41,878 bases of DNA, from the NCBI GenBank assembly GCA_934565425.1, contig CAKTHW010000005.1, positions 1 through 41,878 on the forward strand, read 5' to 3'. The notes below the pieces were generated by a model. That model saw nothing but the letters and a program-made list of their open reading frames with translations, did not search any database and was not told the DNA's origin. This document shows, piece after piece, positions 1 to 5,883 of this stretch. The stretch comes from an uncultured Oscillospiraceae bacterium (lineage in GTDB: Bacteria; Bacillota; Clostridia; Oscillospirales; Oscillospiraceae). Each line of letters opens with the position of its first letter. Within the stretch, counting starts at the first letter, position 1. Both the position numbers and the translations under genes were made by a program.

Positions 1-1
1 A

Positions 2-154
2 TTGGAGCATAACCAGTTTGTCAACATCAACCGCCAGCACGGCGTGGAGCTGCGGGTGACCCTGGAAGCCTTCGGCCACGACCATAAGAACGCCATCCTG
101 ACCGCTATGGCGGAGGCGGGCTATCAGGTGAAGGAAGTGGCGACCGTCTTGTAA
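2..154 (+). CDS. ilvA: Threonine ammonia-lyase, C-terminal fragment (partial at the window edge)
   Basis: The last 50 codons of a gene that begins before the window. The peptide reads ...NRQHGVELRVTLEAFG... and ends GYQVKEVATVL. This resembles the C-terminal ACT-like regulatory domain of the medium-length threonine ammonia-lyase (threonine deaminase), the PLP enzyme that makes 2-oxobutanoate from threonine for isoleucine synthesis or threonine breakdown. The catalytic PLP domain is outside the window, so the call rests on this tail only. The stop codon TAA lies inside the likely -35 box of the next gene (rpe). Another ACT-domain enzyme cannot be excluded. Confidence 0.65.
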   Translation: MEHNQFVNINRQHGVELRVTLEAFGHDHKNAILTAMAEAGYQVKEVATVL

Positions 155-177
155 GAAAGGCTTCTGTAAGGTATAAT
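149..177 (+). promoter_or_regulatory. Sigma-A promoter for rpe-recR
   Basis: TTGTAA (149-154), a 17-nt spacer, then a perfect TATAAT (172-177). The -35 box includes the last codon and stop of the upstream gene. The leader to rpe is about 35 nt and holds AAAGGAAG as ribosome site. Confidence 0.75.
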
Positions 178-216
178 AAAAGGAATGCTGATTTTTCGGA
201 AAGGAAGCCGATTCTT

Positions 217-864
217 ATGATTCAAATTGCCCCCTCCATCCTGTCCGCCGACTTCACCAAGCTGGGCACGGACTTGGATGCCATCGCCACTGCTGACATG
301 GTGCACTTCGACGTGATGGACGGCGCCTTCGTGCCCAACATCTCCTACGGCATGCCCATCTGCAAGGCGGTGAACCAGTACACCGATATGTTCCTGGACA
401 CCCACCTGATGATCGAAAAGCCCGCCCGCTACATCGAGGACTTCGCCAAGGCCGGCGCGGACCTCATCAGCGTCCACCTGGAGGCCGACGGCCCCCGTGG
501 CATCGAGGACGCCCTGAACGAGATGGAACGCTGCGGCGTGAAGAAGGCAGTCGCCCTGCGTCCCATCACCAGCCCCAAGGCCATCCTGCCCTATATCGAA
601 CGGTTGGATATGGTGCTGGTCATGACGGTGGAACCGGGCTTCGGCGGCCAGTCCTTCATGATGGATCAGCTGGACGTCATCCGCCAGTGCCGGGAGCTCA
701 TCGACTGGTATAACCCCAGCTGTCTGCTGGAGGTGGATGGCGGCATCAACCTGAAGACTGCACCCCTGGTGAAGGCCGCTGGCGCAAACGTGCTGGTGGC
801 TGGCAGCGGCATCTACGGCCAGGAAGACCGGGCGGCGGCCATCCAGGCTCTGCGGGAGGCGTAA
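217..864 (+). CDS. rpe: Ribulose-phosphate 3-epimerase
   Basis: This 215-residue TIM-barrel enzyme interconverts ribulose-5-phosphate and xylulose-5-phosphate in the cytoplasmic pentose phosphate pathway. Family signatures are clear: APSILSADF at the N-terminus, the metal-binding segment VHFDVMDGAFVPN (residues about 29-41), MTVEPGFGGQSFM in the middle, and the phosphate-binding VDGGIN. Length matches the family. The start has AAAGGAAG about 9 nt upstream and its own promoter at 149-177. It lies 2 bp before recR, so the two are probably co-transcribed. That pairing is not the usual neighbourhood of either gene, so the operon is probably a secondary arrangement. Confidence 0.96.
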   Translation: MIQIAPSILSADFTKLGTDLDAIATADMVHFDVMDGAFVPNISYGMPICKAVNQYTDMFLDTHLMIEKPARYIEDFAKAGADLISVHLEADGPRGIEDALNEMERCGVKKAVALRPITSPKAILPYIERLDMVLVMTVEPGFGGQSFMMDQLDVIRQCRELIDWYNPSCLLEVDGGINLKTAPLVKAAGANVLVAGSGIYGQEDRAAAIQALREA

Positions 865-866
865 GG

Positions 867-1469
867 ATGCAATATCTGCCTCCGGCCTTGGAAGCGCTGA
901 CGGAGCAGTTCGCCAAACTGCCCGGCATCGGCACCAAAACCGCCCAGCGCCTGGCGTTCTATATCCTGAACCTGCCGGACGGGGAGGCGGAAGCCTTCGC
1001 CAATGCCATCCGCAACGCCAAAGGCACCATTACCCACTGTCCCGTCTGCCAGAACCTGACCCAAGGGGAGGGGCTTTGTGCCCTGTGTGCCAGCCCCCGG
1101 CGGGATAAGTCCACCATCTGCGTGGTGGCCGATCCCAAGGACGTCATCGCCATGGAGCGAGCGGGGGAGTACCAGGGTCTGTACCACGTGCTCCACGGGG
1201 TCATCTCCCCCATGAACCATGTTGGCCCTGACGACCTGCGCATCAAAGAGCTGGTGGCCCGCGTGGCCGCCGGTGGGGTGGAGGAGGTCATCATGGCCAC
1301 CAACCCGGACACGGAAGGGGAGACCACCGCCATGTACCTGTCCCGTCTGCTGCGAGACTTTGGGGTAAAAATTACCCGCCTGGCCTACGGCATCCCGGTG
1401 GGCAGCCACCTAGAGTACGCCGACGACGCCACCCTCATGCGCGCCTTGGAAGGGCGACGGGAGATGTGA
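867..1469 (+). CDS. recR: Recombination mediator protein RecR
   Basis: RecR works with RecF and RecO to load RecA onto gapped DNA covered by single-strand binding protein. The 200-residue protein shows the full layout. An N-terminal helix-hairpin-helix region reads LPGIGTKTAQRLAF. A four-cysteine zinc finger follows (CPVCQNLTQGEGLCALC, about residues 54-70). The Toprim domain carries ICVVADPKDVIAMER and ATNPDTEGETTAMYLSR. The start follows rpe by 2 bp. In most Firmicutes recR lies directly after dnaX-ybaB; here those genes are on the opposite strand about 1.6 kb away, with recR facing them, so the usual operon has been broken and recR inverted or moved. Confidence 0.96.
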   Translation: MQYLPPALEALTEQFAKLPGIGTKTAQRLAFYILNLPDGEAEAFANAIRNAKGTITHCPVCQNLTQGEGLCALCASPRRDKSTICVVADPKDVIAMERAGEYQGLYHVLHGVISPMNHVGPDDLRIKELVARVAAGGVEEVIMATNPDTEGETTAMYLSRLLRDFGVKITRLAYGIPVGSHLEYADDATLMRALEGRREM

Positions 1470-1488
1470 GCGGCCTGATAAAACCAAC

Positions 1489-1516
1489 AAAGGAGAGAGC
1501 GTTTGCTCTCTCCTTT
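1489..1516 (+). terminator. Hairpin terminator after recR
   Basis: Perfect 12-bp stem, AAAGGAGAGAGC (1489-1500) and GCTCTCTCCTTT (1505-1516), with a GTTT loop, 19 bp after the recR stop. The T-run is short on both strands. It may also end leftward transcription coming through the repeat element at 1560-1794. Confidence 0.75.
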
Positions 1517-1559
1517 CATTTACAAAGCAACAATTTATTGAATCGTGAATTCAGTAAGC

Positions 1560-1794
1560 CTCGCAGAGTTCCAGCATCTCTGATGCTGGAATAAAGTGAA
1601 ATTCGAAAAAACTGGCGACATGCGCGTCAGTTTTTTCTCTTCTCAGACGGGTAAGTGCCGCAGCGTTAAGCCAAATGTGCCGGGGGCACATTTGGTAGCG
1701 TAGGCGTCACCTGTTTTTACAGGTGGCGAACCTCCCGACGCAGTGAGTGCATGCACCCGGCTGCAAACTTCGCTAAAATGCTTGCATTTTAGCG
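1560..1794. repeat. Modular hairpin repeat, type I copy A (with core module)
   Basis: Composite structured repeat between the convergent recR and VOC genes. In order: CTCGCAGAG; hairpin H1 (TTCCAGCATC/GATGCTGGAA, 1569-1591); hairpin H2 (GAAAAAACTGGCG/CGTCAGTTTTTTC, 1605-1637, short loop); arm S (CAGACGGGT, 1644-1652); core module M (1658-1737) with hairpins CCAAATGTGCC/GGCACATTTGG (1671-1695) and CACCTG/CAGGTG (1708-1725); a GTGCATGCAC palindrome; arm S' (ACCCGGCTG, 1755-1763); and end hairpin H7 (CGCTAAAATG/CATTTTAGCG, 1771-1794). The VOC gene's TAA stop lies inside the right arm of H7. Copies B, C and D keep the architecture with different, matched arms. Confidence 0.85.
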
Positions 1795-2253
1795 AGACGC
1801 GTCAAGCGTCTGCAAAAAGGACATGGGAACATCCATCCGCTGCGCCACCTGTTCCAAGGTCATCCCCTGACTCAAAAAGCGCTTGGCCACTTGCTCCAGC
1901 CCTTCGCCTACCTCGATGATATGTCCATCCGGGTCGTAAAAGCGCACCACCCGCTGTCCCCAGCTGTGCTCCTTGAGTCGGTGGACGTACTGCACCTGCC
2001 AGCGGTCCAGGTGGGGCAGGAAGGCGTCCATGTCCTCGGTCACGAAATACAGCTCCCCGGCGTTGTTGGGGAGGGCGACCTTTTGGGTGTTCAGGAACTC
2101 CTTCCAGGTGTCCATGGTCTGCAAGGTGATGCCGCCGCTGAGGGTCACGTTGGCGTCGAAATCCGCCACCACCTCTCGCCCCAGCAGGTCGCAGTAAAAG
2201 GCTTTGGAGCGTTCCATATTGGTGACGGCCAGTAACGTGCTCTGATATTTCAT
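1789..2253 (-). CDS. VOC family (glyoxalase/bleomycin-resistance-like) protein
   Basis: A 154-residue vicinal-oxygen-chelate protein. The fold signature starts with MKYQSTLLAVTNMERSKAF and continues with FYCDLLG, AGELYFVTEDMDAF and the typical C-terminal VRFYDPDGHIIEVGE. Such proteins include glyoxalases, dioxygenases and antibiotic-binding proteins; the substrate cannot be read from sequence. An extra helical tail (about residues 118-154, with LSQGMTLEQVAQRMDVPMSFLQTL) resembles a short helix-turn-helix-like extension found in some clostridial members. The start at 2253 has AAAGGA 8 nt upstream. A near-consensus promoter with a palindrome in its spacer lies at 2297-2325, suggesting inducible expression. 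The stop codon is supplied by the repeat at 1771-1794. Confidence 0.85.
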   Translation of the reverse strand: MKYQSTLLAVTNMERSKAFYCDLLGREVVADFDANVTLSGGITLQTMDTWKEFLNTQKVALPNNAGELYFVTEDMDAFLPHLDRWQVQYVHRLKEHSWGQRVVRFYDPDGHIIEVGEGLEQVAKRFLSQGMTLEQVAQRMDVPMSFLQTLDASR

Positions 2254-2296
2254 CCGTTCCATCCTTTCTCCGTTGGCAGTTGCTGCATCTCCTGTC

Positions 2297-2325
2297 ATTG
2301 TATGGGAAGACAGCTGTCTTGTCAA
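2297..2325 (-). promoter_or_regulatory. Sigma-A promoter of the VOC gene with operator-like palindrome
   Basis: On the minus strand: TTGACA (2325-2320), 17-nt spacer, TACAAT (2302-2297). The 14-bp perfect palindrome AAGACAGCTGTCTT (2307-2320) fills most of the spacer and touches the -35 box, a typical place for a repressor dimer. The regulator is not identified. Confidence 0.8.
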
Positions 2326-2342
2326 TGTCCTTTTCCGGCGGA

Positions 2343-2373
2343 CAAAAAACGACACACCGAGGGGGTGTGTCGT
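2343..2373 (-). terminator. Intrinsic terminator after repeat copy B
   Basis: Ten-bp stem (ACGACACACC/GGTGTGTCGT, 2349-2373, 5-nt loop) followed on the minus strand by a run of six T. It ends leftward transcripts from the ybaB/oxidase-like genes after they pass through repeat copy B, just before the VOC promoter. Confidence 0.85.
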
Positions 2374-2393
2374 TTCTGCTATAATATCATTGT

Positions 2394-2594
2394 CTCACAG
2401 AGTTCCGGCAGGATGCCGGAATAAAGTGAAATCTGAAAAAAGTGGCGACACAAGGTGAATTGCCCAAGGGGCAAGAGAAGGTGGCCTGGGCCATGTGCGT
2501 CACTTTTTTCACTTCTCAGGCTGGTAAGTGTGCGAACGGAGTGAGTGCATGCACCAGCCTGCATGCTTCAGGAAAATGCTTGCATTTTCCTGAA
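2394..2594. repeat. Modular hairpin repeat, type I copy B (core module absent)
   Basis: Same order as copy A, but the core module is missing. H1 is TTCCGGCA/TGCCGGAA (2403-2421). H2 is GAAAAAAGTGGCG/CGTCACTTTTTTC (2435-2510), and its loop holds a 50-nt insert with two small hairpins (TTGCCC/GGGCAA and TGGCC/GGCCA). The S stem is a perfect 9 bp (CAGGCTGGT 2517-2525, ACCAGCCTG 2553-2561). Only TGCGAACGG stands where copy A has the 79-bp module. H7 is TTCAGGAAAATG/CATTTTCCTGAA (2567-2594), 2 bp past the stop of the neighbouring gene. Confidence 0.85.
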
Positions 2595-2596
2595 AT

Positions 2597-3052
2597 TTAC
2601 GCCCGGTTGACCTTGCCGGTGATGGCGTCAATCTCGATCTCTACCATGGCCATCACGTCAAAATAAGCGGCGATGGTGGCGTCGATCTTTTCGGGAGTCA
2701 CGCCACGTGCGGCAGCTTCCTTGCGGATGATCTCCAGCTTCCGTTCCTTGTCCTCCAGGATGTGCGCCTTGCCGTGGATGACCACAGAGGCGTAACGGGT
2801 GGTGGAGTTGGCGGCGTCGCTGTTGGCACCGGAATAGCCCACGGCGCAGACGCGGGGGTCGTGGCGGATGCAGTCCAGCTTCTGGCCCTCGTTGGCGGAG
2901 TGGAAATAGAACTTGCCGTCGTCATAGAGGCAGTCCACTACCACGTTGTAGGGAGAGCCGTCCTCGTTGAGCATGGCCACAGACAGGTACTTGAGCTGCT
3001 GCAGGATGCGGATGGCTTCTTCCTGGGTGGTCTGGCAATCTACCTTTCTCAT
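2597..3052 (-). CDS. Pyridoxamine 5'-phosphate oxidase-like (split-barrel FMN) protein
   Basis: A 151-residue protein of the split-barrel flavin-binding family. The sequence fits its small clostridial branch: MRKVDCQTTQEEAIRILQQL, then SVAMLNEDGSPYNVVVDCLY, then FYFHSANEGQKLDCIRHDP, a pattern also seen in nitroimidazole-resistance (Nim) proteins. The cofactor and reaction cannot be assigned here. The start is uncertain: ATG codons at 3064 and 3052 both lack a good ribosome site, and 3052 was chosen because it gives the usual N-terminus. The gene follows ybaB by about 50 bp with no terminator between, so it is probably the last gene of the dnaX-ybaB operon, in the place recR usually occupies. 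Confidence 0.85.
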   Translation of the reverse strand: MRKVDCQTTQEEAIRILQQLKYLSVAMLNEDGSPYNVVVDCLYDDGKFYFHSANEGQKLDCIRHDPRVCAVGYSGANSDAANSTTRYASVVIHGKAHILEDKERKLEIIRKEAAARGVTPEKIDATIAAYFDVMAMVEIEIDAITGKVNRA

Positions 3053-3108
3053 AGCTCGCATCATATTGATAAAAGTATTAGGGGGGATCGCGCGATAATT
3101 TTGATGGC

Positions 3109-3465
3109 TTACAGGCCGAACGCCCCCAGATTCAGGCCGCCGGTGAGCTTGCTGACGGTCTGGTTGGCGTCCTCGTCCACCTGACGGAGGACGTCGTTGA
3201 CGGCCAGCATGACCATATCCTGGAGCATCTCCACGTCCTGGGGATCCACTGCGTCGGGGAGGATGGTGAGGCTGGTGAGCTGATGCTTGCCGTTGGCAGT
3301 AACCTTGACGGCGCCGCCGCCGGCCTGAGCGGTGTACATCTTCTCCTCCAGCTGGCTCTGCATCTTCTGCATATCAGCCTGCATCTTCTGCGCCTGGCGG
3401 ATCATATTCATGTTCATGCCGCCGCCCATGCCCTTCATGCCGCGGGCGTTAAAACCTTTTGCCAT
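3109..3465 (-). CDS. ybaB: YbaB/EbfC family nucleoid-associated protein
   Basis: A small (118-residue) dimeric DNA-binding protein of the YbaB/EbfC family, which coats the nucleoid. Diagnostic features are the methionine- and glutamine-rich first helix (GGGMNMNMIRQAQKMQADMQ, residues about 12-31), then VKVTANGKHQLTSLTI and DPQDVEMLQDMVMLAVNDVLRQ. The C-terminus, GGLNLGAFGL, matches the usual GL-rich tail. It lies 42 bp downstream of dnaX on the same strand, the conserved arrangement in Firmicutes. A ribosome site (AAAAGGAGT) sits about 8 nt before the ATG. Confidence 0.95.
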   Translation of the reverse strand: MAKGFNARGMKGMGGGMNMNMIRQAQKMQADMQKMQSQLEEKMYTAQAGGGAVKVTANGKHQLTSLTILPDAVDPQDVEMLQDMVMLAVNDVLRQVDEDANQTVSKLTGGLNLGAFGL

Positions 3466-3507
3466 TGTTCAAAACTCCTTTTATTATAATCTGACAATCC
3501 TTCGATA

Positions 3508-5370
3508 TCAATCTATTTGAAAATTGTTCTTTCTGCCGAAATCCAACAGCTGCGCAAAGGGGTCGCCCACCGGCTCCGCCGGAGCGGCGGGGGCCTTGCC
3601 GTCCACCAGCTTCAACTGTACCGCCGTGCCCAGACGGTCACTGGCCGCCTGGATGATGGCGTTGCGCACGTTCTCCCTGCTGACTACAGGACGGGCGAAA
3701 GAGGTGCCCAAGTACAGGGTCAGCACTGCGCCGTCCAAAACACCCTCGCACATGGCTGAGTTGTTCAGGATGGGATAGACTCCCGGCCCTACGATGGCAT
3801 GCAAGTCGAGCACCAACTGAGGCCAGAAATTGCGGTCTCCGCCGGCGGGGGACGCTGCAACAGGTGTCTCCGCAACGGGAACCACCGGCGGCTCCTCCGG
3901 CGCAGGCGCTCGCTCCACCGGTGCAGGCACCGGCTCCGGCTGGGATGCAGGCTGCGTCCAGGACAAAAAGTCCGGTTCCGGCGGCAGGGGGATTTCCTCC
4001 TCCATCAGCGGCGGCTCCTCTGGGGGAAGAGGAGGCTCGTCCCAGGGGACGGGGGCGCTGGACGGTGCGGGGGTGGGCTCCTCCACGTCCCAGGGGGGCA
4101 GGTCGTCCTCCACGGGAGCGGGGGTGGGCTCTGGCTTCGGTGCCGGTTTCGGTTTGGCCGCCGGTTTTAGCGTGGGCTGCGCCTGAGGGACAGGTGCGGG
4201 TGCGGCCACGGGCTGGACGGGGATGGCACCGGCCAGTTTGGCCTCTAACTGGGCGATACGGGCGGAGAGACCGGTCAGGGACTGGTCCAATTCCACCTCA
4301 CACAGCTGGATGAGGCACAGCTCCGCGTCCGTCCGCCGGTTGGCGCTGGTGCGCAGACCGGCTTGGGTGCTCTGCAAGAGTTCCAGCATTTGCAGCAGCC
4401 GCTGACTGGGGAACTTCCGTGCCAGCAAGCCCATGGTCTCCTGGTCGTACCCGCCGGTCATCAGGGCTTCGCCGCCTTGGGAAGCGGTCTTGCGGATGAG
4501 CAGATCACGAGTCAGGGAGGACAGCTCGGACAGCACCGCCCCCACGTCCTTGCCATCGTCGTATAGCTGTGCCAGCTGGGTCAGGGCGGCGGAGGTATCG
4601 CCGCTGGCGATGGCGTTCATGATATGGGCGGTCTTTAGGTTGCCTGCCAGCCCCAGCGTGTCCAGCACCGTCTCCCGATTTACCTGTCGGCCAGAGACAG
4701 CGCACTGATCCAACAGAGACAGGGCGTCACGCAAAGCCCCGTCCGCCAGCCGTGCCAGCAGGGAAGCCCCCTCCGGCGTCAGGTCGATGGCCTCTTGCTG
4801 GGCGATGTATTGGAGCCGGTTCTGGATGTCCGCCGGCAGGATGCGCTTGAAGGAGAACCGCTGGCAGCGGGACAAAATGGTGGCTGGCACCTTGTGCAGT
4901 TCGGTGGTGGCCAGGATGAACATGAGATGTTCCGGCGGCTCCTCCAAAATCTTCAGCAGGGCATTGAAGGCGGCGGTGGAGAGCATATGCACCTCGTCCA
5001 CGATGTAAACCCGCTTGCGCACGGCGGCCGGGGCGTACACCGCCTCGTCCCGCAGGGCGCGGACCTGATCGACGCCGTTGTTGGAGGCGGCGTCCAGCTC
5101 CACCACGTCCAAGATGGCACCGCTGTCGATGCCCACGCAGGCGGGACACTTCCCGCAGGGGTTGCCCTGGATGGGGGATTGGCAGTTGACCGCCTTGGCC
5201 AAGATCTTGGCGCAGGTGGTCTTGCCGGTGCCGCGGGTGCCGGTGAACAGGTAGGCGTGGGAGAGCCGGTTGGTCTGCACTTGTTTCTTCAGTGTCTGGG
5301 TAATATGGGACTGGCCTACCACATCGTCAAAGATCTGAGGCCGCCATTTCCGGTACAGTGCCTGATACAA
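3508..5370 (-). CDS. dnaX: DNA polymerase III subunit gamma/tau
   Basis: The clamp-loader ATPase and organiser of the replisome. The chosen start is TTG at 5370, preceded 9 nt upstream by AAAGGAAG; it gives 620 residues beginning at the family's usual YQALYRKWRP motif. Walker A is GTRGTGKT (about 44-51). The zinc-module cysteines are near 63, 72, 75 and 78. Walker B is VDEVHML (about 124-130), and the sensor region has LSRCQRFSF. After domain III there is a proline- and acid-rich linker (about 380-520, many PxPEP repeats), then a conserved C-terminal domain ending LLDFGRKNNFQID. I see no A-rich slippery heptamer of the E. coli gamma type. SRP RNA lies just upstream and ybaB just downstream. 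Confidence 0.96.
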   Translation of the reverse strand: MYQALYRKWRPQIFDDVVGQSHITQTLKKQVQTNRLSHAYLFTGTRGTGKTTCAKILAKAVNCQSPIQGNPCGKCPACVGIDSGAILDVVELDAASNNGVDQVRALRDEAVYAPAAVRKRVYIVDEVHMLSTAAFNALLKILEEPPEHLMFILATTELHKVPATILSRCQRFSFKRILPADIQNRLQYIAQQEAIDLTPEGASLLARLADGALRDALSLLDQCAVSGRQVNRETVLDTLGLAGNLKTAHIMNAIASGDTSAALTQLAQLYDDGKDVGAVLSELSSLTRDLLIRKTASQGGEALMTGGYDQETMGLLARKFPSQRLLQMLELLQSTQAGLRTSANRRTDAELCLIQLCEVELDQSLTGLSARIAQLEAKLAGAIPVQPVAAPAPVPQAQPTLKPAAKPKPAPKPEPTPAPVEDDLPPWDVEEPTPAPSSAPVPWDEPPLPPEEPPLMEEEIPLPPEPDFLSWTQPASQPEPVPAPVERAPAPEEPPVVPVAETPVAASPAGGDRNFWPQLVLDLHAIVGPGVYPILNNSAMCEGVLDGAVLTLYLGTSFARPVVSRENVRNAIIQAASDRLGTAVQLKLVDGKAPAAPAEPVGDPFAQLLDFGRKNNFQID

Positions 5371-5397
5371 GGGGCTGCACTTCCTTTCTGCCGGAAT

Positions 5398-5437
5398 AAA
5401 AAACGCGGTCAGTCCGGAACAGTCCGGCCACACCGCG
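5398..5437 (-). terminator. Terminator between SRP RNA and dnaX
   Basis: On the minus strand, CGCGGT (5437-5432) pairs with ACCGCG (5409-5404), with an inner CCGGA/TCCGG stem, followed by six T (5403-5398). It separates most SRP RNA transcripts from dnaX; leaky read-through could still feed dnaX, which has no obvious promoter of its own. Confidence 0.8.
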
Positions 5438-5483
5438 CTGACGGGCATTTTGGGTAAATGCCACGATACAATCATAATAAAAA

Positions 5484-5619
5484 CACTCCGGCGATCACTC
5501 GGATACGACTCACCCGCGGCACATGGAGTGACCGCTTAATGCTGCTCGGTTCCCCGCCTGACATGGTTCACGGGCTGCCGTTGCGCGGGACCGTAACCTC
5601 AAACGTCACCGCCGGAGCT
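5484..5619 (-). ncRNA. ffs: Signal recognition particle RNA (small bacterial type)
   Basis: The RNA core of the signal recognition particle, which with Ffh targets nascent membrane proteins. The minus strand contains the conserved domain IV: GTGAACCATGTCAGG, then the GGAA tetraloop closed by CGG/CCG, then GAGCAGCATTAAG, followed by the Firmicutes-typical GTGCCGCGGG. The ends pair as CTCCGGCG (5617-5610) with CGCCGGAG (5493-5486), giving about 135 nt. A promoter (5626-5654) precedes it and a terminator (5398-5437) follows. Its place directly before dnaX-ybaB is the classic Firmicutes order. The exact ends are estimates. Confidence 0.92.
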
Positions 5620-5625
5620 AGTGGT

Positions 5626-5654
5626 ATTGTACTATATCTTCCACCGTTTCGCAA
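5626..5654 (-). promoter_or_regulatory. ffs: Promoter for SRP RNA
   Basis: Minus strand: TTGCGA (5654-5649), 17-nt spacer, TACAAT (5631-5626). The expected start, about 7 nt downstream, coincides with the first base of the RNA's closing stem. Confidence 0.8.
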
Positions 5655-5734
5655 GGGGCTATTTTGATTTTTTTCCGCGGGAGCCTGTCAGAGAAACTCC
5701 GGTTTGTGAAGCGAGGGGAAAAGGGAACGTCAGA

Positions 5735-5763
5735 TTGACAGGAAAAGCGGAAACGTGTAAAAT
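5735..5763 (+). promoter_or_regulatory. Sigma-A promoter for the telA-gluQ transcript
   Basis: TTGACA (5735-5740), 17-nt spacer, TAAAAT (5758-5763). The leader is about 115 nt and contains a 12-bp perfect palindrome, GGCCCATGGGCC (5773-5784), about 10 nt after the -10 box. The palindrome could be an operator or a leader hairpin. Confidence 0.8.
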
Positions 5764-5883
5764 ATTTTCAAAGGCCCATGGGCCGAAAAACATGACTTTT
5801 CACAGGAGCCCCCAGAGCGGCAGGCTGTGACGAAAGATAGAACGTCCCAGACGGGACGGAACACGTTATGGAGGAAATGACAC

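Noticed and set aside
2263..2355. Longer N-terminus for the VOC protein
   Set aside because: The open frame continues upstream to 2355, but it crosses the promoter at 2297-2325 and lacks a family match; the start at 2253 has a ribosome site.
1560..2594. Insertion sequence or MITE with terminal inverted repeats and target duplication
   Set aside because: Copies A and B show no common terminal inverted repeat across the whole element and no clear target-site duplication; no transposase fragment is present.
3052..3108. Terminator between ybaB and the oxidase-like gene
   Set aside because: Only a 10-bp ATCGCGCGAT palindrome without loop or T-run; read-through seems likely.
4000..4200. Frameshift site in dnaX producing separate gamma and tau
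   Set aside because: The linker-coding region is rich in Pro and Glu codons, but no A-rich slippery heptamer with a following hairpin was found.
5371..5475. N-terminal extension of dnaX to 5475
   Set aside because: The added 35 residues match nothing in the family and run through the SRP RNA terminator; the TTG at 5370 has a good ribosome site and gives the usual N-terminus.
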